This document shows positions 1 through 7,506 of a stretch of DNA of 11,060 bases, in pieces (positions within the stretch are counted from its first letter, which is position 1; every line of letters begins with the position of its first letter). The notes below the pieces were generated by a model. It was given only the letters and a program-made list of their open reading frames with translations, made no database searches and had not been told where the DNA came from. The position numbers and the translations under genes were made by a program. The stretch is from JACMNW01 sp031413495 (lineage in GTDB: Bacteria > Pseudomonadota > Alphaproteobacteria > Rhodobacterales > Rhodobacteraceae), in the NCBI GenBank assembly GCA_031413495.1, contig JANOFE010000026.1, positions 1 through 11,060 of the forward strand. The letters are read 5' to 3'.

Positions 1-2
1 CG

Positions 3-95
3 CTGAACGCCCGGATCAAGCGCGAGCTGGTGCGCGCGAGTAGTTACGACCTCAAGAACGGCAGCGGTGGTTGTCGCCCGCTGGTATTTCCTTAA
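3..95 (+). CDS. 3' end of an unidentified upstream gene (partial)
   Basis: The frame beginning at base 3 is open from the window edge to a TAA at 93-95 and gives a 30-residue basic tail ending in GCRPLVFP. The other two forward frames stop early (TGA at 4-6, TAG at 41-43). The TAA lies 16 bases before the preferred GTG start of the next gene, the tight spacing seen elsewhere in this locus. That suggests the tail of another gene of the same operon. I do not recognise the peptide and cannot assign it to any Tad component. A chance open frame of this length is possible, so the call is weak. Confidence 0.35.
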   Translation: MNARIKRELVRASSYDLKNGSGGCRPLVFP

Positions 96-111
96 TCAAG
101 GCTGTCTGACC

Positions 112-1623
112 GTGTACCCCTTTGACCCCCCATCATCACCCAAAAGCAAATCCCGTCTGGGCAGCTTTGCCAATGCCGAAGAGGGTGCAGTGCTGGTTCT
201 GTGGGCACTTTTTTTGGCGGTGGCGATGGGGTTTCTGGCGCTGTCCTTTGATCTTGGCCGGGTCGCAAGTACGCAAAGCGAATTGCAGTCTTTTGCCGAT
301 CAGGTTGCCCTTGCGTCAGCGGGTGAACTTGATGGCCGTCCAGATGCGATTACACGGGCCACGGCGGCTGCGGCGGGTCTGATCAGTGACAGCCAGACCT
401 ATGCCGTGGGTGCTTCGGCGCTTGGTGGTGCTGGAAGCTATACTATCACCTTCTTAAGTACGCTGCCGCCAATTGACAGCGCCGCAGCAACCGGAATTAC
501 GACTATTCCTGCCCAAGCGCGCTATGTTCGCATCAATGTCATACAGCGCACCGTGCAAACGCCCTTTGCCGCCGCCAATGCCGCCCTGACCGGCGATGCG
601 ACTTTGAATGTGCAATCGAATGTTAGTGCGACGGCAATTGCGGGCATGACATCCTGGGCCTGTGATGTGACGCCGCTGATGTTCTGCGTGCCCAATGCCA
701 ACTGGCGCGCGACCGACAATATTGGCGATCAGATCATGCTGCGCGCGGCTGGCAGCGGTGCTGCCTGGGGACCGGGAAATTTCGGTTTTCTGGACGTGAC
801 CAGTCTGCCGGTTGATACCACCGGTCCCTGCAACGGACTGAACGGGGCGAACCTTTACAAATGTCTGGTCGGGGCAGAAAATGGCATTACGTCCTGCATC
901 CGCACCGATACCGGCGTCACGACCCAGCCTGGCCAGCGTGTAGGTCTTGCTGAGGCTTTTAACACTAGGTTCGATATTTTTCCAAATAGCATGAGTGGCG
1001 AGCGGACAAACCCGGCTTATCGCCCTGCGCCAAATACAGTTCAAGGAACGCGCCCGATTGCGAATGGCAATGGCAATGGCAATGGCAACAACAGTGCAAT
1101 TTGTCGTGACAACAATCCTGCGGCTTCAGACGCACTGCCTCTTCCGCGTGATACCGGTATCAGTGATGCCAACCGTTTTGGCGCTGGTTCGTGGAATCGA
1201 GATGGCTATGTGGCAACCAATCATGTGGGGACTTATCCTTCAGGCACCAACGCCACAAGTACCCGCTACCAGATGTATCTGGCGGAAATAGCTGCCGCCC
1301 GCTCACGCACCACCCCGAACGATGTTCCGCTGCCAACGAGAAACGAAACCGGTGCGCCGATGTGCCATACCAGCGTCAGCCCCGATCCCGACCGCCGCAC
1401 AGTTATTGCTGCTGCTGTAGACTGCGCTGCCAATAGCATTCGGGGTTCCACCAGCAATGTTGTGCCGTTGGAATATGTGAAGCTGTTCATGACTGAACCG
1501 GTATTGTCTCCGGGCGGGCCGGATGACGCCGAAATTATGGTCGAGGTCGTCAACACCGCTGGCGGTGTCGGGTCGGGGGCCATCACCGGCGTCTATAACG
1601 ATTTCATCCAATTGTATCGGTGA
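112..1623 (+). CDS. tadG: TadG-like Flp pilus assembly protein (TadE/G-like N-terminal anchor)
   Basis: This is a 503-aa protein from the GTG at 112. It starts with a short basic N-terminus, then the TadE/G-type membrane anchor (about residues 23-46, EEGAVLVLWALFLAVAMGF followed by an SFDLGR motif), then a long extracytoplasmic domain. TadG proteins are minor pilus-associated or anchoring proteins of the tight-adherence system. The outer domain has eight cysteines and no obvious DxSxS metal site of a von Willebrand A domain, which many TadG proteins carry. Residues from about 318 form an NG-repeat tract. I chose GTG 112 because AAGG lies 10 bases upstream and it avoids overlap with the preceding frame, which ends at 95. 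A GTG at 67 would add 15 residues but has no visible ribosome site. The family call is firm; the exact role is inferred from the family and the neighbours. Confidence 0.8.
   Translation: MYPFDPPSSPKSKSRLGSFANAEEGAVLVLWALFLAVAMGFLALSFDLGRVASTQSELQSFADQVALASAGELDGRPDAITRATAAAAGLISDSQTYAVGASALGGAGSYTITFLSTLPPIDSAAATGITTIPAQARYVRINVIQRTVQTPFAAANAALTGDATLNVQSNVSATAIAGMTSWACDVTPLMFCVPNANWRATDNIGDQIMLRAAGSGAAWGPGNFGFLDVTSLPVDTTGPCNGLNGANLYKCLVGAENGITSCIRTDTGVTTQPGQRVGLAEAFNTRFDIFPNSMSGERTNPAYRPAPNTVQGTRPIANGNGNGNGNNSAICRDNNPAASDALPLPRDTGISDANRFGAGSWNRDGYVATNHVGTYPSGTNATSTRYQMYLAEIAAARSRTTPNDVPLPTRNETGAPMCHTSVSPDPDRRTVIAAAVDCAANSIRGSTSNVVPLEYVKLFMTEPVLSPGGPDDAEIMVEVVNTAGGVGSGAITGVYNDFIQLYR
1063..1086 (+). 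repeat. AATGGC hexamer repeat (4 perfect copies) in tadG
   Basis: Four perfect tandem copies of AATGGC run from 1063 to 1086, followed by AAC codons. They encode an Asn-Gly tract in the extracytoplasmic domain of the TadG-like protein. The unit is six bases, so gain or loss of copies keeps the frame and would change only the length of a flexible linker. Confidence 0.8.
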
Positions 1624-1628
1624 CAGGG

Positions 1629-2162
1629 ATGATCAGCAAAACGCCTAATCAAACGATGACGTATCCTGCACTGCGCTATGGCTTTTGGCAGTTCTGGCGT
1701 CGCGAAGACGGCGCGGTTCTAGTAGAGTTTGCTATCAGTCTGCCCCTGATCCTGATCCTCGCCTTCCTGACCGTAGAATCGATGCGGCTGTTCTGGTCTT
1801 ATCAGGCGGCAATCGCAGGAGTGCGGGATGCGACCCGGTATCTTGCCCGGGTGGCCCCCTCCGATCTTTGCACATCGGGTGGCAATGTCACCGGATACGC
1901 AAGCCAATTGGAAACCATAGTTGAAACGACCATTGGCGGCGCGGCCTTGTTTCCTGCGGGGGTGACGGTCACTTCGCTGACCTCTAGCCATACCTGCGTC
2001 ACGACTTTGGCGTTGCGCCAAGCCTCGGTGCCAGTGGCGACGGTGTCGGTCGACGTGTCGATCACCATGCCGTTCAGCCAGATCTTGCAGGTGATCGGTG
2101 GTGTCCCCGCCGCAACCCTCAACACCACGGTTCGTGATCAGGCTCGGGTGTACGGGTTATGA
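1629..2162 (+). CDS. tadE: TadE-like pseudopilin
   Basis: This 177-aa protein has a single N-terminal hydrophobic segment (about residues 29-50). It carries the pseudopilin processing signature G28 then AVLVEF: glycine at -1, glutamate E33 at +5 and phenylalanine at +6. In studied Tad systems, TadE and TadF are cleaved at this site by the prepilin peptidase TadV/CpaA. The mature domain is about 149 residues, beta-rich by eye, with two cysteines that could form a disulfide. The start is uncertain. ATG 1629 lies five bases after the tadG stop with only a weak GGG before it; an in-frame GTG at 1620 overlaps that stop, and an ATG at 1656 would still keep the anchor. The gene ends in an ATGA overlap with the next one, indicating coupled translation. 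Confidence 0.85.
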   Translation: MISKTPNQTMTYPALRYGFWQFWRREDGAVLVEFAISLPLILILAFLTVESMRLFWSYQAAIAGVRDATRYLARVAPSDLCTSGGNVTGYASQLETIVETTIGGAALFPAGVTVTSLTSSHTCVTTLALRQASVPVATVSVDVSITMPFSQILQVIGGVPAATLNTTVRDQARVYGL

Positions 2163-2803
2163 TGGGCAAGGCCAGCCTTTCGTTTGCGCAACGCACGCTC
2201 CGGCGGTTTTGGGCCGATGAAAACGGTGCAAGTTTGGTCGAATTTGCCCTTGTGACAACGCTGTTTTTGTTCTTGCTGTTTGCGATCATAGATTTTGGCC
2301 GTATCGGCCACGCTTGGGTAGGTGCCAACAAAGCCACACAGCTGGCCGCGCGATTGGCCGCAGTGCGACCGCCTGCCTGCGCGGGCGTTCCGCTGCGAAA
2401 TGTACGCGGTGGCGCAGTGGCACCGCCCGCCTTTGGTGCTCTTTGTCGCGCAGGTTCTGGCATTTGCGCCAATCCGGGATTGGTAAGCTGCACAGGCGTT
2501 GCAACCAACGCGACCGCACAGGAAATCTTCACCGCCGTCCGCCCTTTAATTCCTGCCGGAACCACAATCGGCCAGATGCGCTACAGCTACACCTTTGACC
2601 CCAATCTTGGGTTTCTTGGTGGCCCCTATGTACCCATTGTCACGGTCGAATTCACCAGTGTGAATTTCACATTCATCTCGCAGCTCGGGGCTTTTGCGAC
2701 AGCCCTGACTGGGCAGAGCTCGACTCTTGGCACACTGCTTCGCATGCCTGGCATGTCAGTGTCCTTGCCGGGTGAAGATCTGGCCTTGGGGACGGATGGA
2801 TAA
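2159..2803 (+). CDS. Second TadE/TadF-like pseudopilin
   Basis: This 214-aa protein has the same architecture as its upstream neighbour: a basic leader, the processing motif G23 then ASLVEF (E28 at +5, F29 at +6), a hydrophobic helix at about residues 24-46, then an extracytoplasmic domain. That domain has four cysteines clustered in the first half. It is a TadE-family minor pseudopilin by motif and position, and may fill the TadF role, but sequence alone does not separate TadE from TadF. The start ATG at 2159 overlaps the tadE stop (ATGA); an adjacent ATG at 2162 is also possible. A 36-bp gap follows before cpaE. Confidence 0.82.
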   Translation: MMGKASLSFAQRTLRRFWADENGASLVEFALVTTLFLFLLFAIIDFGRIGHAWVGANKATQLAARLAAVRPPACAGVPLRNVRGGAVAPPAFGALCRAGSGICANPGLVSCTGVATNATAQEIFTAVRPLIPAGTTIGQMRYSYTFDPNLGFLGGPYVPIVTVEFTSVNFTFISQLGAFATALTGQSSTLGTLLRMPGMSVSLPGEDLALGTDG

Positions 2804-2839
2804 AATGATTGATCTCATACGTAACGGCAGGACCAGCAG

Positions 2840-3928
2840 ATGAACGTCACCTATGTATTTCGGGCAACAAACCGACTGGCACGTGGGCTGCCAGATGGGC
2901 AAACCCAGAATGGCGCAAGTCCGAACCTGCCAATGGACGACATTGCGACGCCTGATTTCTCCGTCGCACCAATCGCGCAGTTTTCCGCACCCGCACCTGC
3001 AGTGCCACTGGTTTTGACCAGCCCAGCCAATGAAGTGCCGCCGCCGGATTTGTCCGATGCGCGCGCGTCCGAAAAAAAGTTAATGTCGCCATTGATCGCC
3101 GGATCAACCGGCTTGCCCGCAAAATACGTCCCGACCGAGGGGCGTGTCATCCTTGTCGCCAAAGCAAGGGGTGGGATCGGGGCGACCACTCTGGCTGTAA
3201 ACCTTGCCGTAGAAATGCAGATGCAAGCCGTCAAGCGCCAAGGCGCGATCGGCGGGCGGGTGGCCCTTGTCGATCTGGATGTGCAGTTGGGAAATGCGGG
3301 GTCTTTCCTTGATCTTGCTGATCGTGGCGGGATGCTGGCGCTTGCAAACCTTGACCCGGAACCGGATGCGCAAGCTGTGCGCCACGCCATGGTACGCCAT
3401 CCATCGGGCCTTAGCGTTCTTGTGGCCCCGACAACGGCAATCCCGTTTCAGGCCTTTGATGCCACACGCATTGCCGCAATGGTTGACGCTCTGGCAACCG
3501 AGAATGACTTCGTTATCATAGATTTGCCGCCTGCGCTGATCGATTGGCTTGAACCCCTGTTGGCGCGCGCAGAGCGGTTGTTGATGATTACTGATCTCGC
3601 CGTGCCGTCCGTAATCCGGGCGCGGCGCATCATCACATTGATGACTGAAGATCATCCGAAACTTCCTGTTGAGATAGTTGTTTCGCATGAAAAGAAACCC
3701 TTTCGCTTGGGCACACCACACCGCGATGCCGAAGCCGCACTCGGCTATCCCTTACGTCATTGGCTACCCCACGAGGCCAAACTAGCACGGCAGGCATTGG
3801 ACCGGGGTGAGCCCCTGGTTCATCTCGCCCCGCGATGTTCTTGGTCTAAGGCAGTCAAGGGAATGGCGGCAGACTTACAGGTATTAACCAGAACTGGCAC
3901 CAAAGCCAAAGATCGAGGGAACCACTAA
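2840..3928 (+). CDS. cpaE: CpaE/TadZ-like ParA/MinD-family pilus localisation protein
   Basis: CpaE/TadZ proteins are ParA/MinD relatives that place the Tad secretion machine, often at a cell pole. In this 362-aa protein the P-loop-like segment is RGGIGATT (110-117), the switch/Walker A' region is DLDVQLGNAG (145-154) and the Walker B-like strand is VIIDLPP (225-231). Both lysines expected in a MinD-type KGGxGKT loop are replaced (R110, A115), in line with the atypical Walker A known for TadZ. Residues 1-100 are rich in Pro and Ala and look disordered, with no recognisable receiver-like domain, although longer CpaE/TadZ proteins often have one. The ATG at 2840 has AGGA at 2829-2832 with 7-base spacing. 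The stop lies one base before the cpaF start. Confidence 0.88.
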   Translation: MNVTYVFRATNRLARGLPDGQTQNGASPNLPMDDIATPDFSVAPIAQFSAPAPAVPLVLTSPANEVPPPDLSDARASEKKLMSPLIAGSTGLPAKYVPTEGRVILVAKARGGIGATTLAVNLAVEMQMQAVKRQGAIGGRVALVDLDVQLGNAGSFLDLADRGGMLALANLDPEPDAQAVRHAMVRHPSGLSVLVAPTTAIPFQAFDATRIAAMVDALATENDFVIIDLPPALIDWLEPLLARAERLLMITDLAVPSVIRARRIITLMTEDHPKLPVEIVVSHEKKPFRLGTPHRDAEAALGYPLRHWLPHEAKLARQALDRGEPLVHLAPRCSWSKAVKGMAADLQVLTRTGTKAKDRGNH

Positions 3929-3929
3929 A

Positions 3930-5333
3930 ATGTTCAAGGATTTTGTGATTCGCCGGTCTGACCGAAAAGCCGATGCGCAGCCGCCCGGTTCAACTGCGGC
4001 TGCAGAGCCAAAGGCAAAGACCATCAATATCGTCCCATACCGCAAGATCGACGATAGCCTGCGCCAGTATCTTGATTTGAAATCCCGACTTCACGAGGAA
4101 CTTCTTGGGCGGCTGAATTTGACTGTTCTCGACAAAGTTGACCGAAGTGAACTCCGCCGTGAAATTGGCGGTTTGGTGCATGACTTTCTCGCCGCTGAAA
4201 ACCTGCCCATGCGGGCCGACGATACAGAACGGCTGACCGATGAATTGATAGATGAAGTCTTGGGGCTTGGCCCGCTGGAACCGCTTCTATCCGATCCCGG
4301 CGTTGCCGATATATTGGTGAATTCGTTCCGCAACGTCTATGTCGAACGCTACGGCAAGCTGGAGCGTGTGCCGGTGCAGTTTCGCGACGAACGCCATCTG
4401 ATGCGGATCATTGACAAGATTGTCAGCAAGGTAGGTCGCCGGGTCGACGAAAGCCAACCTTGGGTCGATGCTAGGCTTGATGATGGCAGCTGGGTCAATG
4501 TCATCGTGCGTCCCTGCGCCATAGACGGCCCGACGCTGTCTATTCGCAAGTTTTCACGTGAGCCGCTCACCGCGGAAAAGCTTATTGAAATTGGGACACT
4601 GACGCCCGGTTCGGCCCGTTTTCTGCACGCCCTTGTCGAGGCGCGGCTTAACATCTTGATTTCAGGTGGAACAGGGTCTGGCAAAACCACCATGCTGAAC
4701 GCGTTGTCAGCTGCAATCGACCCTTCGCAGCGGATCGTCACAATCGAAGATGCCGCCGAACTGCAGTTGCAGCAAGATCATGTGGTGCGTTTGGAAACCC
4801 GCCCGCCAAGCGCCGAAGGATCTAGTGCCGTCACCCAGCGCGACCTGGTCCGTAACGCGCTTCGGATGCGCCCTGACCGCATTATCATCGGCGAAGTGCG
4901 CGGCACTGAAGCCTTTGACATGCTACAAGCGATGAACACCGGACATGACGGGTCGATGACCACGATCCACGCCAACACAGCGCGTGACGCCCTGTCTCGG
5001 TTAGAACAAATGGTGGCAATGATAGGTGGCGAAGTGCCGTTGCAGGCGGTGCGTCGTCAGATCGCCTCGGGGCTGCAAATCGTCTTGCAACTGTCGCGGC
5101 TTGCCGACGGCCGGCGCCGGATCATGTCAATTTCGGAAATTACGGGGATGGAAGGCGACGTCATCAGCATGCAAGACATCTTCGTCTTTCGTAAACGAGG
5201 GCGGTCGGACAGTGGTGAGGTTTTGGGGGAATTCGTGCCCACCGGTATTCGTCCGTTTTGCATGGAAGCTTTGACCGCCGCTGGCGTGTCGATGGCAACC
5301 GAAACATTTGTGGCCGGCGGGGCGACAGCATGA
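3930..5333 (+). CDS. cpaF: CpaF/TadA secretion ATPase of the Tad pilus
   Basis: This is the hexameric type II/IV secretion ATPase that powers Flp pilus assembly at the cytoplasmic face of the inner membrane. The 467-aa protein has an alpha-helical N-terminal region (about 30-120) and the CpaF N-domain, with NVYVERYGKLERV at 135-147. Walker A is GGTGSGKTT (246-254), the acidic box lies around TIEDAAELQL (271-280), Walker B is RIIIGEVRG (317-325) and the His box is TGHDGSMTTIHANT (337-350). All catalytic motifs look intact and the length is normal for the family. The ATG at 3930 follows AGGGA at 3916-3920 with 9-base spacing. The stop forms an ATGA overlap with tadB, consistent with coupled synthesis of the ATPase and its membrane platform. 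Confidence 0.95.
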   Translation: MFKDFVIRRSDRKADAQPPGSTAAAEPKAKTINIVPYRKIDDSLRQYLDLKSRLHEELLGRLNLTVLDKVDRSELRREIGGLVHDFLAAENLPMRADDTERLTDELIDEVLGLGPLEPLLSDPGVADILVNSFRNVYVERYGKLERVPVQFRDERHLMRIIDKIVSKVGRRVDESQPWVDARLDDGSWVNVIVRPCAIDGPTLSIRKFSREPLTAEKLIEIGTLTPGSARFLHALVEARLNILISGGTGSGKTTMLNALSAAIDPSQRIVTIEDAAELQLQQDHVVRLETRPPSAEGSSAVTQRDLVRNALRMRPDRIIIGEVRGTEAFDMLQAMNTGHDGSMTTIHANTARDALSRLEQMVAMIGGEVPLQAVRRQIASGLQIVLQLSRLADGRRRIMSISEITGMEGDVISMQDIFVFRKRGRSDSGEVLGEFVPTGIRPFCMEALTAAGVSMATETFVAGGATA

Positions 5334-6292
5334 TCGACTTTTTCGTACGTATCGACCCCGGCTGGCTGATCTTTGTCGGGGTCTTCATGGGCGCTCTTTT
5401 ACTGATCGAAGCTTTGCGCCAGTTGACGTCGCGGCGAGAGACAGACAGCGAAGCGCGCTCGCGCCGGATGCGAATGATCGTCGGCGGCACGCCCATTGAG
5501 GAACGGCTCAGTATACTTTTGCCCGGAGATGGGTCTCAAAAGAAGTTTCTTGGGATTAGTCTTGGAAGCATGCTTGTCGCGAGCGGTCTTCCGCAACAGC
5601 CCATGCTGTTTGGGCTGGGGGCGCTGGCGCTTTTTTGTCTGGCATCCATTGCGCTTGTGCCAATGGTTGGGATGCTCGTCGCCGTGGGACTTTCCTTGAT
5701 GGCCTTCATCTTGCTTCCACTTGTGGCGATATCGTTTGTCACGACCGCGCGCTTGAATCGGATTTCGGCGCAACTGCCCGATGCCCTTGACCTGATGGCG
5801 CGCGCCTTGCGTGCCGGGCACCCATTGTCATCATCAATTGGGACAGTGGCAGAAACGATGCCAGACCCGATCGGGACAGAGTTTGGCATCTTGGTTGACC
5901 AAATAAGCTATGGGGACGAACTGGTCGTGGCTTTCCGTAAACTCGCTGAACGCAATCCGAGCGAAGATTTCAATTATCTTGCCGTTAGTATCGCTATTCA
6001 GCACGGCACCGGCGGCAATCTGGGGCGGGTTCTGGGCGTGCTTGCAGGGGTAATGCGGGGGCGCATTATGATGCGTCGAAAAATCAAATCGATGTCGGCT
6101 GAGGGCCGCATCTCGGCATGGATCTTGTCAAGCCTTCCATTCCTTATGGTGGGACTGAATTCAATTCTTACCCCGTCCTATTACGGCGACGTATTACAAG
6201 ACCCACTGTTCATGCCGATGGCGCTTGTCACGCTGAGCTTGATATTTCTGAATGGTTTCGTGCTGTTCCGACTTGTCAACTTTCGGATATAG
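5330..6292 (+). CDS. tadB: TadB inner-membrane platform protein (T2SSF family)
   Basis: This 320-aa polytopic membrane protein has hydrophobic segments at about 11-27, 93-110, 113-137, 262-280 and 295-315. The cytoplasmic T2SSF/GspF domain begins near QLPDALDLMARALRAGHPL (149-165), the hallmark of TadB. TadB and TadC together form the platform that couples CpaF ATP hydrolysis to pilin extraction. I placed the start at the ATG overlapping the cpaF stop (ATGA), with a GGGG stretch at about 5319-5322 upstream. The frame is open further upstream to 5258, but that part lies inside cpaF coding sequence and does not resemble a TadB N-terminus. Confidence 0.93.
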   Translation: MIDFFVRIDPGWLIFVGVFMGALLLIEALRQLTSRRETDSEARSRRMRMIVGGTPIEERLSILLPGDGSQKKFLGISLGSMLVASGLPQQPMLFGLGALALFCLASIALVPMVGMLVAVGLSLMAFILLPLVAISFVTTARLNRISAQLPDALDLMARALRAGHPLSSSIGTVAETMPDPIGTEFGILVDQISYGDELVVAFRKLAERNPSEDFNYLAVSIAIQHGTGGNLGRVLGVLAGVMRGRIMMRRKIKSMSAEGRISAWILSSLPFLMVGLNSILTPSYYGDVLQDPLFMPMALVTLSLIFLNGFVLFRLVNFRI

Positions 6293-6301
6293 GGGAACAT
6301 T

Positions 6302-7312
6302 ATGCTGTCATCAATTACTCCCATTGCTGCCAATTTGGGAATTGAACCCAGGACATTCATCCTTTTGGGCCTCTTTTGTGGCTCGTTTTTGGTGTTTCTT
6401 AGCTTAGTCAGTTTTGCGCGGGACCGCAGCATCGTCCGGGTCCGCGCCAGAATGCGCGCTGCCGGGGCTGCTGCCAGTGGCGGCATGGCGGGGGACAACG
6501 CAATCTCGCTGTTCTTGGCGCCCGAGGCCACACCGGGCGGCCTTGCCAAGGCATTTCTTCCCTCTCAACAACGAGAGCGCAACAAGGTGCGCCGCAATCT
6601 GATGCATGCAGGCTTTTCCGGGGCGAATGCAGTGCTTTGGTTCTACGCCATCCGGGTGGCGATTGGGCTTATTCTACCCAGTCTTTTGGCGATGGCTTTC
6701 CTTTACCGGGAGGTGCTACCATTTCCTGATTTTGTCAGCGAGCGTATGGGCAATGTTGCGGGCAACAAGCTTTTGATGCTGTTTGCGGTGATGATCCTTG
6801 TTGGCTTCTACGGCCCTGCCATTTGGCTGTCGTCGCGGGCTAAAGAGTACAAGTATCGCGTGGAACTGGGATTCCCAAATGCACTTGACCTGATGCAGAT
6901 TTCCATCGAATCCGGGCTTGGTTTTGATGCAGCTCTTGCCCGTGTGGCTGTCGAGCTTCAAACAGCAGCGCCAGAGATTGCCCAGGAATTTATCGCCGCC
7001 CAACAGGAGATATTGGCAGGGCGGGATCGTGAGGGGGCGTTTCAAGCCATGGCGGACCGGCTTGCAATTGATGAAGCTTATTCATTCGTCAACGTGGTGC
7101 TACAGTCGATCCGCTTTGGCAGTTCGATGAGCCAGGCGCTGCTAACTTACTCCGCCGAAATGCGAGAGAGGCGCGAATTGCGCGCACAGGAAAAAGCAAA
7201 CAGGTTGCCAGTTTTGATGTCTGCCGTGATGGCTTTGCTGATGATGCCGTCACTACTGATTGTAACCATCGGTCCGGTCGTGCTGCGTTACATTCAAACG
7301 TTTCCTGATTAA
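6302..7312 (+). CDS. tadC: TadC inner-membrane platform protein (T2SSF family)
   Basis: This 336-aa membrane protein has predicted helices at about 17-37, 112-134, 157-176 and 303-328. A T2SSF domain spans roughly 193-324, with the typical NALDLMQISIESGLGFDAAL (193-212). It partners TadB in the Tad platform; tadB-tadC order directly after cpaF is characteristic. The ATG at 6302 has a strong AGGGGA ribosome site at 6291-6296 that overlaps the tadB stop codon. No tadD follows. The next gene is on the opposite strand, so this is the 3' end of the operon. Confidence 0.93.
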   Translation: MLSSITPIAANLGIEPRTFILLGLFCGSFLVFLSLVSFARDRSIVRVRARMRAAGAAASGGMAGDNAISLFLAPEATPGGLAKAFLPSQQRERNKVRRNLMHAGFSGANAVLWFYAIRVAIGLILPSLLAMAFLYREVLPFPDFVSERMGNVAGNKLLMLFAVMILVGFYGPAIWLSSRAKEYKYRVELGFPNALDLMQISIESGLGFDAALARVAVELQTAAPEIAQEFIAAQQEILAGRDREGAFQAMADRLAIDEAYSFVNVVLQSIRFGSSMSQALLTYSAEMRERRELRAQEKANRLPVLMSAVMALLMMPSLLIVTIGPVVLRYIQTFPD

Positions 7313-7348
7313 TTGACAGATCCGTTCGGATGCCAAGTGACATGTCAA
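7313..7348. repeat. Inverted-repeat cluster directly after tadC
   Basis: Right after the tadC stop, TTGACA (7313-7318) can pair with TGTCAA (7343-7348). Inside this lie a small hairpin, ATCCG-TT-CGGAT (7320-7331), and a perfect 10-base palindrome, TGACATGTCA (7338-7347), that competes with the outer stem. AAAA follows on the + strand. The position suggests a terminator, RNA 3'-end structure or protein site, but the stems are short and there is no T-run on the + strand. Confidence 0.35.
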
Positions 7349-7413
7349 AACCAAGGATCAAACCGGTCCTTAGACTGATCGGGCAAGCGCCGACGCGCTA
7401 TATTTGTAGCAAG

Positions 7414-7439
7414 GATCCTGCAGTTTTCACTGCAGAATC
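7414..7439 (+). terminator. Candidate terminator hairpin for the tad operon
   Basis: GATCCTGCAG (7414-7423) and CTGCAGAATC (7430-7439) form a 10-bp stem with one mismatch around a 6-base loop. TTTT follows at 7443-7446. It lies between convergent genes, where a terminator is expected. The short, offset T-run makes it a weak Rho-independent terminator at best. A second hairpin at 7467-7485 (CTTTCGCTG against CAGCAAAG, one bulge) could serve the opposing gene, but it has only a three-base T-run on the - strand. Confidence 0.4.
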
Positions 7440-7506
7440 TAGGTTTTAAGAACACCTTATCCAAATCTTTCGCTGGGCAGCAAAGCTTGAAATATTGGAT
7501 AGTGAA

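Noticed and set aside
454..1044. Antisense open frame of 196 codons inside tadG
   Set aside because: The + strand frame has the TadE/G anchor and fits the operon. The antisense product is Arg/His/Cys-rich with no recognisable domain, typical of a shadow frame in GC-rich DNA.
112..1623. A von Willebrand A domain in the TadG-like protein
   Set aside because: Some TadG proteins carry one, but I could not find the DxSxS metal-binding motif in this sequence.
3104..3721. Antisense open frame of 205 codons inside cpaE
   Set aside because: It lies wholly within a gene with a clear ParA/MinD-type core; composition is shadow-like and it has no plausible start context.
5258..5329. N-terminal extension of tadB by 24 codons
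   Set aside because: The extra codons lie inside cpaF in another frame and encode a charged peptide unlike a TadB N-terminus. The ATG at 5330 forms the usual ATGA coupling overlap.
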